DNA of 50,620 nucleotides. It comes from Myxococcales bacterium. Lineage in GTDB: Bacteria > Myxococcota > Myxococcia > Myxococcales > JAKAPL01. The notes below the pieces were generated by a model. It was not told where the DNA came from. It made no database searches and saw only the letters and a list, made by a program, of their open reading frames with translations. Shown here one piece after another: positions 44,016 through 50,620 of the stretch. Made by a program: the position numbers and the translations under genes. Positions within the stretch are counted from its first letter, which is position 1. Every line of letters begins with the position of its first letter. The DNA lies in assembly GCA_021807105.1 (NCBI GenBank), contig JAKAPL010000025.1, positions 1 to 50,620 of the forward strand, written 5' to 3'.

Positions 44016-45011
44016 GTGCGCGCGGCGACGCTCGGCATCGCGGCGGCCCTGCTCGCGGGCTGTCACCGGACGGCGCCCGCGCCCCCGCTCCGCCCCCCCC
44101 GCGCGGCCGCCGCCCCGCCGGCCGGCGCCTGCCCGCCTCCGTTTGGGCTCTCGCCCTCCGGCGCCTGCCGGTCGGCCTCCGGCGTGCCGCGCTTCTCCCA
44201 CGTCTTCCTCGTCGTGGAGGAGAACGAGGGGCTCGACGCGATCGTCCGCTCGGGCAAGGCCCCCTTCCTCGGCCAGCTCATCGACCTCGGCGCCCTGCTC
44301 ACGAACTACCACGCCGTCGCCCACCCGAGCCTCCCCAACTACCTCGCCCTCGCCGGCGGCGACACGTTCGGGATCACGAGCGACGGCGAGGCCACCGAGC
44401 CGGACCACCAGGTCGGCCCCTCCCACGACGACCTCGGCCGGCAGCTCTCCCGCGCCGGCCTCGGGTTTCGGGCCTACGAGGAGGGGATGCCCGTCCCCTG
44501 CGACCCCGTCGACGCCCGCCTCTCGCGCTACGCCGCCCGTCACAACCCCTTCCCCTACTTCCTGGGGATGCAGGCGACCCCCTTGTGCGAGGAGAGCGAC
44601 GTGCCGTTCGCCTCGCGCGGGGGCGGCTTCCTCGAAGACCTCGCGGCCGGCCGCGTCCCCGCCTTCAGCTTCCTGACGCCCGACGTCTGCGACGACGGCC
44701 ACGACCCCTGCGGCGGCGATCCCGTCGCCCACGCCGACGCCTGGCTCGCCCGGATCGTCCCCCCCCTCCTCGCCTCGGCCGCCTACCGGGATCACGGCGC
44801 CCTCTTCATCACCTGGGACGAGGACGACGGCAAGGGGGCGCAGAACCAGGTCCCCCTGATCGTCGTCTCGCCGCTCCTGCGCTCCCCCGGCCTCGTAAGC
44901 GCCGTCCGCCACGACCACTACGGCCTCCTCGCCACGATCGAGGACGCCTTCGGCCTGCCCCGCCTCGCCCGCGCCGCGACGGCTCACCCCATCGACGACA
45001 TCTGGCGGTGA
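44016..45011 (+). CDS. Secreted phosphoesterase lipoprotein
   Basis: The 331-residue protein (lipobox LLAGC) resembles the phosphoesterase family of phospholipase C and AcpA-type acid phosphatases: FLVVEENEGLDAIV, AHPSLPNYLALAGGDTFG, FLTPDVCDDGHD, LFITWDEDDGKG and VRHDHYGLLATIEDAFGLP contain the expected metal and nucleophile region. It is likely periplasmic or on the outer membrane. It lies 1 nt after the NtrC-type gene, so it is transcribed with the regulators. Confidence 0.85.
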   Translation: MRAATLGIAAALLAGCHRTAPAPPLRPPRAAAAPPAGACPPPFGLSPSGACRSASGVPRFSHVFLVVEENEGLDAIVRSGKAPFLGQLIDLGALLTNYHAVAHPSLPNYLALAGGDTFGITSDGEATEPDHQVGPSHDDLGRQLSRAGLGFRAYEEGMPVPCDPVDARLSRYAARHNPFPYFLGMQATPLCEESDVPFASRGGGFLEDLAAGRVPAFSFLTPDVCDDGHDPCGGDPVAHADAWLARIVPPLLASAAYRDHGALFITWDEDDGKGAQNQVPLIVVSPLLRSPGLVSAVRHDHYGLLATIEDAFGLPRLARAATAHPIDDIWR

Positions 45012-45128
45012 GCCCCGGGCGTGGAGCTGCCCCCCTGCCGGCCTCCCACCCCGCGCCGCCGCCCAAACCCGCTCCCGTTTTCGGGCGGCCGCCCCGATAC
45101 CCCGGAGGCCGCTTCTGCCCCGGGCCTC

Positions 45129-45157
45129 TTGACCGCGAAGCTTTTCCGTGCCCAGAT
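45129..45157 (+). promoter_or_regulatory. Weak candidate promoter of the FHA gene
   Basis: TTGACC (45129-45134), 17 bp, CCAGAT (45152-45157), then 10 nt to the ATG. The -35 is good and the -10 poor, but the geometry matches the leaderless set. Confidence 0.3.
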
Positions 45158-45167
45158 CCGCCCGGTC

Positions 45168-45902
45168 ATGCTCTCCTGCTCCATCTGTGGGACCCGGAAC
45201 GCCGACGGCGCCCGCGCGTGCACGGGCTGCGGCGCCCCGCTCTCCCCGGCGCCCGTGAGCCCGGCGACCGCGGCCCCGGTGCCCCATCGGCTGCGGATCG
45301 TCTCCGCGGGCACCGGTGAGACGCGCCGGCTCGAGCTGATCCCGGGCCAGTACTCGGTGGGCCGGGGGCGCGACTGCTCGATCGTCATCGACGACCCCTA
45401 CGTGAGCCCGCTCCACCTCTACCTCACCGCCGGCGCGACCCTCCACGTCCAGGACGCGGGCAGCGCCAACGGCACGTTCGTGCGGCTGCGCGGGCCGGTG
45501 CAGCTCCGGGACGGCGACGAGCTGCGCCTCGGGAGGCAGCGGCTCCGCCTGGAGGCGCTCCCCGCGCCGGCCGGGGCGGTGGGCGGGGGCCGGGTCTGGG
45601 GATCGCCCCCGCACGGCCGCCGCTACCGCCTCGTCCAGCTCCTCGAGGGGGGCGGGACCGGCGAGGCGTTCCCCCTCGCCGAGGGCGATCACCTCATCGG
45701 CCGCGAGCTGGGGACCATGGCCTTCCCCGCCGACCCCGCCGTCTCGGGGCGGCACGCCATGCTGGCCGTGCAGGGCGACCGGGCGCTCCTGCGCGACCTC
45801 GACTCGGCGAACGGCACCTTCCTGCGCCTGACGGCTGGCACCGATCTCTCGGTCGGCGACCGCCTTCTCATCGGGATGCAGCAGGTCACCTACGAATCGT
45901 AG
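45168..45902 (+). CDS. Zinc-ribbon protein with two FHA domains
   Basis: The 244-residue protein starts with a zinc ribbon (CSICGTRNADGARACTGCG). FHA1 follows (YSVGRGRDCSIVIDDPYVSP, DAGSANGTFVRL), then FHA2 (HLIGRELGTMAFP, VSGRHAML, DLDSANGTFLRL). FHA domains bind phosphothreonine, and myxobacteria have many Ser/Thr kinases, so it is probably a signalling adaptor. The ATG at 45168 starts directly at the zinc ribbon; an upstream extension is Pro-rich and unlikely. Confidence 0.88.
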   Translation: MLSCSICGTRNADGARACTGCGAPLSPAPVSPATAAPVPHRLRIVSAGTGETRRLELIPGQYSVGRGRDCSIVIDDPYVSPLHLYLTAGATLHVQDAGSANGTFVRLRGPVQLRDGDELRLGRQRLRLEALPAPAGAVGGGRVWGSPPHGRRYRLVQLLEGGGTGEAFPLAEGDHLIGRELGTMAFPADPAVSGRHAMLAVQGDRALLRDLDSANGTFLRLTAGTDLSVGDRLLIGMQQVTYES

Positions 45903-45911
45903 CCCGCCCCG

Positions 45912-47048
45912 ATGCCGGCCCACCACCGTCTCGTCGCCACGGCGGCCGCCGGCACCGAGGATCTGCTCGCCGGCGAGCTCTCCGCCCTCGGCCTCCCCCC
46001 GATCCATCGCTCGCGCGGCGCGGTCGAGTTCCAGGGGTCGCTCCAGGACGCCCTGCGCGCCTGCCTCTCCCTGCGCACCGCCATGCGCGTGCTGCTGCCG
46101 ATCGCGCGCGTCCCCGCGGCCGGGCCCGATTCGCTCTACGCCTCGCTGCGCGCCCTCCCCTGGCAGGACCACCTCGATCTCCGCCGCACGTTCGCCATCG
46201 AGGTCGCGGGGCGGACCGAGGGGCTCGACCACTCGCTCTTCGCCGCCCAGAAAGCCAAGGACGCGATCGCCGACGCGCTCCGCGAGCGGCTCGGCGCCCG
46301 CCCCGACGTCGACGTGCGCGACCCCGACGTCCGGATCGTCCTCCACCTCTGGCGCGGCCAGGCGGACGTCTCGCTCGACGTGGCCGGCGAGAGCCTCCAC
46401 CGGCGCGGCTGGCGCGCGCGCACCCACCGCGCCTCGCTCCGGGAGACGCTCGCCGCGGCCGTGCTGCTCGGCTCGGGGTTCACCGCGGACCGCCCGTTCA
46501 TCGATCCCATGTGCGGGGCGGGCACGATCGCGATCGAGGCCGCGCTCCTCGCCGCGGGGCGCGCCCCGAACGTCTTCCGCCGCTTCGGCGCCGAGCGCTG
46601 GCCGGCCTTCGGCGAGGCCGATCGGCGCGCGCTCGCGACCCTGCGCGAGGAGGCCCGAGCCCGGGTCCGCCGGGACGGCCCGCCGATCTTCGCGAGCGAC
46701 CGCGATCCCGAGGCGGTCGAGGCGGCCCGGCAGAACGCCCGCCGCGCCGGGGTCGAGATCCGCTTCTCGGTCGCCGACGCGCGCCTGCTCGCCCCGCTCG
46801 ACCCTCCCGGCCTCGTCGCGAGCAACCCGCCCTACGGCGGCCACGAGGGCGGCGGGGGCGGGCTCAAGCAGCTCAAGAGCTTCTACCATGCGCTGGGGGC
46901 GCGCCTGCGCCAGCTCTCCGGCCACACGCTCGCCCTCCTCGCCGGCTCCCCCGCCTTCGAGAGCGCCTTCGGCCTCCGCCCCGTGAGCCGCCGGGCGCTC
47001 TTCAACGGACCCCTGCCCGTCACGCTGCTCGTCTACCGGATCCCCTAG
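45912..47048 (+). CDS. RlmL-like 23S rRNA guanine-N2 methyltransferase
   Basis: The 378-residue protein has an N-terminal THUMP-like part (ATAAAGTEDLLAGELSALGL). A class I methyltransferase follows with the SAM-binding FIDPMCGAGTIAIEAALLA and the catalytic SNPPYGG. The layout matches the N-terminal half of RlmL, which makes m2G in 23S rRNA, without the RlmK half of the E. coli fusion. It starts 9 nt after the FHA gene. Confidence 0.88.
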   Translation: MPAHHRLVATAAAGTEDLLAGELSALGLPPIHRSRGAVEFQGSLQDALRACLSLRTAMRVLLPIARVPAAGPDSLYASLRALPWQDHLDLRRTFAIEVAGRTEGLDHSLFAAQKAKDAIADALRERLGARPDVDVRDPDVRIVLHLWRGQADVSLDVAGESLHRRGWRARTHRASLRETLAAAVLLGSGFTADRPFIDPMCGAGTIAIEAALLAAGRAPNVFRRFGAERWPAFGEADRRALATLREEARARVRRDGPPIFASDRDPEAVEAARQNARRAGVEIRFSVADARLLAPLDPPGLVASNPPYGGHEGGGGGLKQLKSFYHALGARLRQLSGHTLALLAGSPAFESAFGLRPVSRRALFNGPLPVTLLVYRIP

Positions 47049-47151
47049 CGCCGCCGCCCCGAGGCCGCCTCCCGGGCACCCCCGGGACGGGCTCGACCGC
47101 CGCGGCGGCGCTCCGGCCGGCGCCTCCTTCCCCATCCCCGCGCTCCTGGGA

Positions 47152-47157
47152 TACGCT
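47152..47157 (+). promoter_or_regulatory. -10-like element before lapB
   Basis: TACGCT ends 9 nt before the ATG at 47167. No clear -35 is seen. Confidence 0.3.
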
Positions 47158-47166
47158 CCCGGCAGC

Positions 47167-48357
47167 ATGGACGTGCCCCACCTCTTCTGGCCGCCGCTCT
47201 GGGAGAGCCTCGCGGCCTCGCTCGCGCTGACCTTCGCCGTCCTCTTCCTCTGGTCGCGCTGGCGCCGCTTCGATCGCTCCCGCTCGGCCACCTGGTACCT
47301 GCGCGGCTTCCAGTACCTGCTCTCCGGCGATCCCGACGGGGCGATCGAGGTCGTCACCAAGGTCGCCTCCTCCGGCGCGCTCGAGGCCTACTTCACCCTC
47401 GGGGCGCTCTACCGGCGCAAGGGGGAGCTGGAGCGGGCGATCCAGCTCCACCGCAACCTCCTGCGCAGCCCCGGCCTCGACCTCGCGACCCGGCGCGCCG
47501 CCCTCGGGGAGCTGGGCCGCGACTACCGGCAGGGGGCGCTCTGGACCGAATCCGCGGCCGCGCTCGAGCAGGCCTGCGCCCCCGACGGGGCGGACACGCC
47601 CGTCGCCCCGACGCTGCGCGAGGAGCTGCGCGATGTCTACCTCGCCGCCGGACGGCTGGCCGACGCCGCCCGCTGCCAGGAGGCGCTCGGCGCGGCGGGC
47701 CACGACCGGCTCGGCGCCCACCTCTGGTCCGAGGCGGCGGGCGCCTGCCTCGCCGCAGGCGACGCCGAGGGCGCCGCGGCGGCGACCGAGGCGGCGATCC
47801 GGGCCTGCCCCGACTCCGGCCACGCCCTGCTCGCCCGCGCCGCCGTCCGGGCCGCGGCCGGCGACGGGCGGGCCGCCCGGGAGGACGCCCTCGCCGCCGC
47901 CGAGGCGGAGCCCTGGGCCGCGGGCCTCGTCTTCGACTGGCTCGCCGCCGCGCCCGGCATGACCGGCGAGGGCCTTCGCGAAGCCCTCGACACCTGGCTC
48001 GGCCGCCACCCGGGCGAGCCGCGCGCCTCGCTCGCCCGCGCCCGGCTGCTGCGGGCCGAGGGGAAGAACGGCGAGGCGAGCGGCGCGCTGCGCGAGATCC
48101 TCGTCCGCGCCCCCGCGTTCCTCGAGGCCCGGCGCGAGCTGGGCCGCCTCGTGCTGGAGGCCGGCATCGAGGGCGAGCTGCGCCAGCAGTACCGGGAGCT
48201 GCTCGCGAGCCTCGGGGCCGACAGCGCGATCGGCCGCTGCGCCCGCTGCCGCCAGCCCGCCCGCGAGCTGCGCTGGCGCTGCCCGGCGTGCGGCGCCTGG
48301 GACTGGCTCTCGGCCGGCGCGCCCCCCGGGACGCCGGCCGAGGATTTGACGCTGTGA
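47167..48357 (+). CDS. lapB: LapB (YciM)-like TPR protein
   Basis: The 396-residue protein has a single N-terminal membrane helix (about 12-28), then TPRs (TWYLRGFQYLLSGDPDGAIE, AYFTLGALYRRKGELERAIQ) and a C-terminal rubredoxin-like zinc site (CARCRQPARELRWRCPACGAWDW). This is the LapB layout. In E. coli LapB guides LpxC degradation by FtsH and lipopolysaccharide assembly. The argS promoter lies in its last codons. Confidence 0.9.
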   Translation: MDVPHLFWPPLWESLAASLALTFAVLFLWSRWRRFDRSRSATWYLRGFQYLLSGDPDGAIEVVTKVASSGALEAYFTLGALYRRKGELERAIQLHRNLLRSPGLDLATRRAALGELGRDYRQGALWTESAAALEQACAPDGADTPVAPTLREELRDVYLAAGRLADAARCQEALGAAGHDRLGAHLWSEAAGACLAAGDAEGAAAATEAAIRACPDSGHALLARAAVRAAAGDGRAAREDALAAAEAEPWAAGLVFDWLAAAPGMTGEGLREALDTWLGRHPGEPRASLARARLLRAEGKNGEASGALREILVRAPAFLEARRELGRLVLEAGIEGELRQQYRELLASLGADSAIGRCARCRQPARELRWRCPACGAWDWLSAGAPPGTPAEDLTL

Positions 48358-48374
48358 GCCCCTCCGCATAGCCT
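48346..48374 (+). promoter_or_regulatory. Promoter of the argS leader ORF
   Basis: TTGACG (48346-48351) and TAGCCT (48369-48374) are 17 bp apart. The predicted start falls at or next to the GTG at 48381. The -35 lies inside the end of lapB. Confidence 0.6.
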
Positions 48375-48380
48375 CGGCGG

Positions 48381-48500
48381 GTGCTCCTCTGCTCCGGCCG
48401 CGCCCCCCTCGCCCTTGCGGCGGGCGCGAAAGACCTCCCTCCCCCCGCCCGCGCGGCGGCCGGGGACTTTGGGCCCGCCGCGCCCCGGGAGCGGACGTGA
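48381..48500 (+). CDS. Candidate 39-residue leader ORF of argS
   Basis: A GTG-initiated frame starts about 7 nt after a good -10 element and ends in TGA overlapping the argS GTG (GTGA). The product begins MLLCSGRAPLALAAGAKDLP, is Ala/Pro-rich and has Arg codons at positions 7, 24, 36 and 38. The start and the coupling fit a leaderless, translated leader. Coding is unproven, because GC-rich DNA keeps frames open by chance. Confidence 0.4.
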   Translation: MLLCSGRAPLALAAGAKDLPPPARAAAGDFGPAAPRERT

Positions 48501-50212
48501 AGGCCCTCCTCGCCCGGATCCTCGAGGCCACCCTCGCGCGCGCCGAGCGCGAGGGGGCCCTGCCCGCCTGGGGAGGCCGGCCCGCCGCCCTCGCGACGAT
48601 CGACGTGCCCCGCTCCGAGGCGCACGGCGACTTCGCGACCAACCTCGCCCTCCTGTACGCGAAGCCCGCGGGCCTCCCCCCGCGGGAGGTCGCCGTCCGC
48701 CTCAAGGACCGGCTCGTCGATCCCGAGGGGGCGATCGCCTCGGTCGAGATCGCCGGACCGGGCTTCTTGAACTTCCGCCTCGCGCCCGAGGTCTGGTGGC
48801 GCGGCCTCGCCGAGGTCGCGGCCCGGGGCGCGGCGTTCGGCCGGACGGACCTCGGGGGCGGCGCGCGGGTCGACGTCGAGTTCGTCTCCGCGAACCCCAC
48901 CGGCCCGATGCACGTGGGCCACGGCCGCGGCGCGGTGACCGGCGACGCGATCGCCGCCCTCCTCTCCGCGACGGGCCACGAGGTCACCCGCGAGTACTAC
49001 GTGAACGACGCGGGCGCCCAGGTGAAGATCCTCGCGAGGAGCGTCCACCTTCGCTACCGCGAGCTCTTCGGCGAGGCGGTCGTCTTCCCCGAGGAGAGCT
49101 ACCCCGGCGCCTACGTCGCCGACGTCGCGAAGAGGCTTCGCGACGCGCACGGCGACCGGTTCCTCGGGGCGCCGGAGGAGGCCTGGCTCCCCCTCTTCTC
49201 CGAGACCGCGGTCGAGCACGTCCTCTCCCTCATCCGCGAGGACCTCGACGGGCTCGGCATCCGCTTCGACGTCTGGACGAGCGAGCGGAAGGCCCTGCGC
49301 GACTCCGGGGAGCTCGCCGAGGTCCTCGGCGACTTCCGCCGCCGCGGCCTCGTCTACGACCAGGACGGCGCCGTCTTCTACCGTTCGACCCGCCACGGGG
49401 ACGACAAGGACCGGCCGGTGGTGAAGTCCTCCGGCGAGCCGACCTACCTCGCGGGCGACATCGCCTACCACCGCGACAAGTTCCGCCGCGGCTTCGCCTG
49501 GTGCCTGGACGTCTGGGGCGCCGACCACCACGGCGACATCCCGCGGGTCAAGGCCGCCGTCGCCGATCTCGGCATCGACCCGGCGCGGCTGCGCTTCACC
49601 CTCGTCCAGATGGTGAACCTCCTGCGCGACGGCAAGCCGGTCAAGATGAGCAAGCGCGCCGGCACGGTCGTCTCCCTGCGCGAGATCGTCTCGGAGGTCG
49701 GCCGCGACGCGACGCGCTTCTTCTTCCTCCTGCGCCGCGGCGACGCCCAGCTCGACTTCGACGTCGGCCTCGCGAAGCGCCAGTCCGACGAGAACCCGGT
49801 CTTCTACGTCCAGTACGGCCACGCCCGGCTCTGCTCGATCCTGCGCCGCGCGCGGGAGGCGGGCCTGCCTCCCCCCGCCCACGACCTCGCGGCCCTGCGC
49901 GCCCTCGACCTCCCGGAGGAGCTTTCCCTCGCCCGCCGCGTCCTCGCCCTGCCCGAGCTGGTCGCCGGCGCGGCGACCGCCCTCGAGCCGCACCGGCTCG
50001 TCTTCTGGCTCCAGGAGACCGTCGCCGCCTTCCACGGCTACTACACGAAGCACCGGACGACCGAGAAGGTGATCGGGCCCGATCCCGTGAAGACCCGCGC
50101 CCGCCTCTTCCTGTGCGACTGCCTCCGGCAGGCGGTGGCGAACACGCTCGGCCTGCTCGGGGTCGCCGCGCCCGAGAGGATGGATCGGGCGGCGGCGGAG
50201 GAGGTGGGCTGA
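48497..50212 (+). CDS. argS: Arginyl-tRNA synthetase
   Basis: Class I synthetase of 571 residues, which charges tRNA-Arg. The Add1 N-terminal domain is followed by FVSANPTGPMHVGHGRGAV (HIGH motif, about residue 138), YYVNDAGAQ, GADHHGDIPRV and KMSKR (about 383). The C-terminal anticodon-binding domain has VQYGHARLCSILR. The GTG start is embedded in the stop of the leader ORF. The SPOR-type gene begins 1 nt after its stop. Confidence 0.97.
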   Translation: MKALLARILEATLARAEREGALPAWGGRPAALATIDVPRSEAHGDFATNLALLYAKPAGLPPREVAVRLKDRLVDPEGAIASVEIAGPGFLNFRLAPEVWWRGLAEVAARGAAFGRTDLGGGARVDVEFVSANPTGPMHVGHGRGAVTGDAIAALLSATGHEVTREYYVNDAGAQVKILARSVHLRYRELFGEAVVFPEESYPGAYVADVAKRLRDAHGDRFLGAPEEAWLPLFSETAVEHVLSLIREDLDGLGIRFDVWTSERKALRDSGELAEVLGDFRRRGLVYDQDGAVFYRSTRHGDDKDRPVVKSSGEPTYLAGDIAYHRDKFRRGFAWCLDVWGADHHGDIPRVKAAVADLGIDPARLRFTLVQMVNLLRDGKPVKMSKRAGTVVSLREIVSEVGRDATRFFFLLRRGDAQLDFDVGLAKRQSDENPVFYVQYGHARLCSILRRAREAGLPPPAHDLAALRALDLPEELSLARRVLALPELVAGAATALEPHRLVFWLQETVAAFHGYYTKHRTTEKVIGPDPVKTRARLFLCDCLRQAVANTLGLLGVAAPERMDRAAAEEVG

Positions 50213-50213
50213 C

Positions 50214-50620
50214 GTGCGGGATGGCAACCGGCTCAAGGAGAAGATCGAGCTCCGGCTGGACCGCCGGCAGGTGGTCTCGACCGCGGTCGGGCTCCTGGTC
50301 TACTCGGCCGCGGTCTTCGCGCTCGGCGTCATCGTGGGCAACAAGCTCTCGCCGCCGCCGCGCGCCGCCGCCGACCCGCGGGGGCTGCTCGACCGGATCG
50401 ACGCGCGCTCCGGCGGGCGGAGCGCCGGGGCGGGCGACGGCCTCACGTTCCAGGAGGAGCTGACCCGCCCGGTGGTCACCGCGCCCCCGCCGGCCGCGAG
50501 GGCGCCGGCGAGGCGCGCCCCGCCGGCGAAGGAGGCGGCCGGGCAGGGACCGCCCTCCGCGGCGGCGGGCCGGAGGGCCGGGCCCGCGCCCGCCGCCCCC
50601 GCCCCCTCCCCGGCCGGCGC
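50214..50620 (+). CDS. SPOR-type membrane protein, truncated by the window end
   Basis: Only the first 135 residues are present. A basic cytoplasmic N-terminus (LKEKIELRLDRRQVV) leads into a membrane helix (about 20-42, STAVGLLVYSAAVFALGVIV). After it comes LTFQEELTRP and a long Ala/Pro-rich linker. This is the usual layout of SPOR-domain proteins that bind septal peptidoglycan, but the SPOR domain itself would lie beyond the window. Confidence 0.7.
   Translation, partial: MRDGNRLKEKIELRLDRRQVVSTAVGLLVYSAAVFALGVIVGNKLSPPPRAAADPRGLLDRIDARSGGRSAGAGDGLTFQEELTRPVVTAPPPAARAPARRAPPAKEAAGQGPPSAAAGRRAGPAPAAPAPSPAG

Noticed and set aside
45021..45167. N-terminal extension of the FHA protein
   Set aside because: Pro-rich with no family similarity; the zinc ribbon starts at the ATG at 45168.

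Overview
The window is about 50 kb of a very GC-rich bacterial chromosome, most likely from the Myxococcota (the former deltaproteobacterial myxobacterial lineage). The pointers are a C-terminal Cys-Gly-Cys / hydrophobic / Arg-cluster tail like MYXO-CTERM sorting signals, a FrzS-like pseudo-receiver plus coiled-coil protein, a DUF4388 protein, and many secreted lipoproteins with Asp-Ala-Gly-rich linkers. Gene order is ordinary chromosomal. No phage, complete insertion sequence, CRISPR array or rRNA operon is present. I cannot name the genus.

Layout. 1-780: degenerate GATC-rich repeats and the first copy of a short mobile element. 777-6165: a sialidase-fold lipoprotein and a [2Fe-2S]/FAD amine oxidase (minus), divergent from a GH25 lysozyme-propeller lipoprotein (plus). 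6470-11553: mazG (minus), divergent from a TPR protein, a DUF4388 protein and phoH (plus). 11554-14050: second mobile-element copy, a secreted caspase-DUF1566 protein, a 21-bp tandem repeat and a long-hairpin repeat. 14053-17608: dprA-topA. 17618-21424: PilZ protein, a three-gene lipoprotein/FGE/esterase operon and a DUF465 protein, all minus. 21722-26558: a Cys-rich lipoprotein, tRNA-Asp(GTC), a HEAT-like protein, a secreted duplicated-repeat protein, a frameshifted small gene, a cupredoxin-like lipoprotein and a DUF5670 membrane peptide. 26771-32388: third mobile-element copy, rpoH, a radical SAM protein, ald, and an ECF sigma/anti-sigma pair. 32389-39411: two more hairpin repeats, the FrzS-like gene, a moxR-DUF58-transglutaminase operon and a SpoIID-like gene. 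39405-45011: a regulatory locus resembling QseE-QseG-QseF (kinase, lipoprotein, NtrC-type regulator) with an extra receiver-kinase hybrid, read from a symmetric divergent promoter. 45168-50620: an FHA protein, an RlmL-like methyltransferase, lapB, argS with a leader ORF, and a truncated SPOR-type protein.

The strongest unexplained signals are these. (1) A family of 173-242 bp miniature elements with 17-bp perfect terminal inverted repeats, 5-bp flanking duplications and a variable number of an internal hairpin module. (2) A second family of long imperfect hairpins, two of which end just upstream of promoters. (3) A recurring promoter layout in which a TTGAC-like -35 and a -10 hexamer lie so close to the start codon that the mRNA should be leaderless, in several cases shared by divergent genes. 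(4) A 39-codon leaderless leader ORF coupled to argS. (5) phoH without a canonical start codon but with a well-placed ACG. (6) A 20-bp palindrome exactly midway between the ATG codons of the two divergent two-component operons.

Gene calls rest on reading protein motifs by eye. No database search was run.
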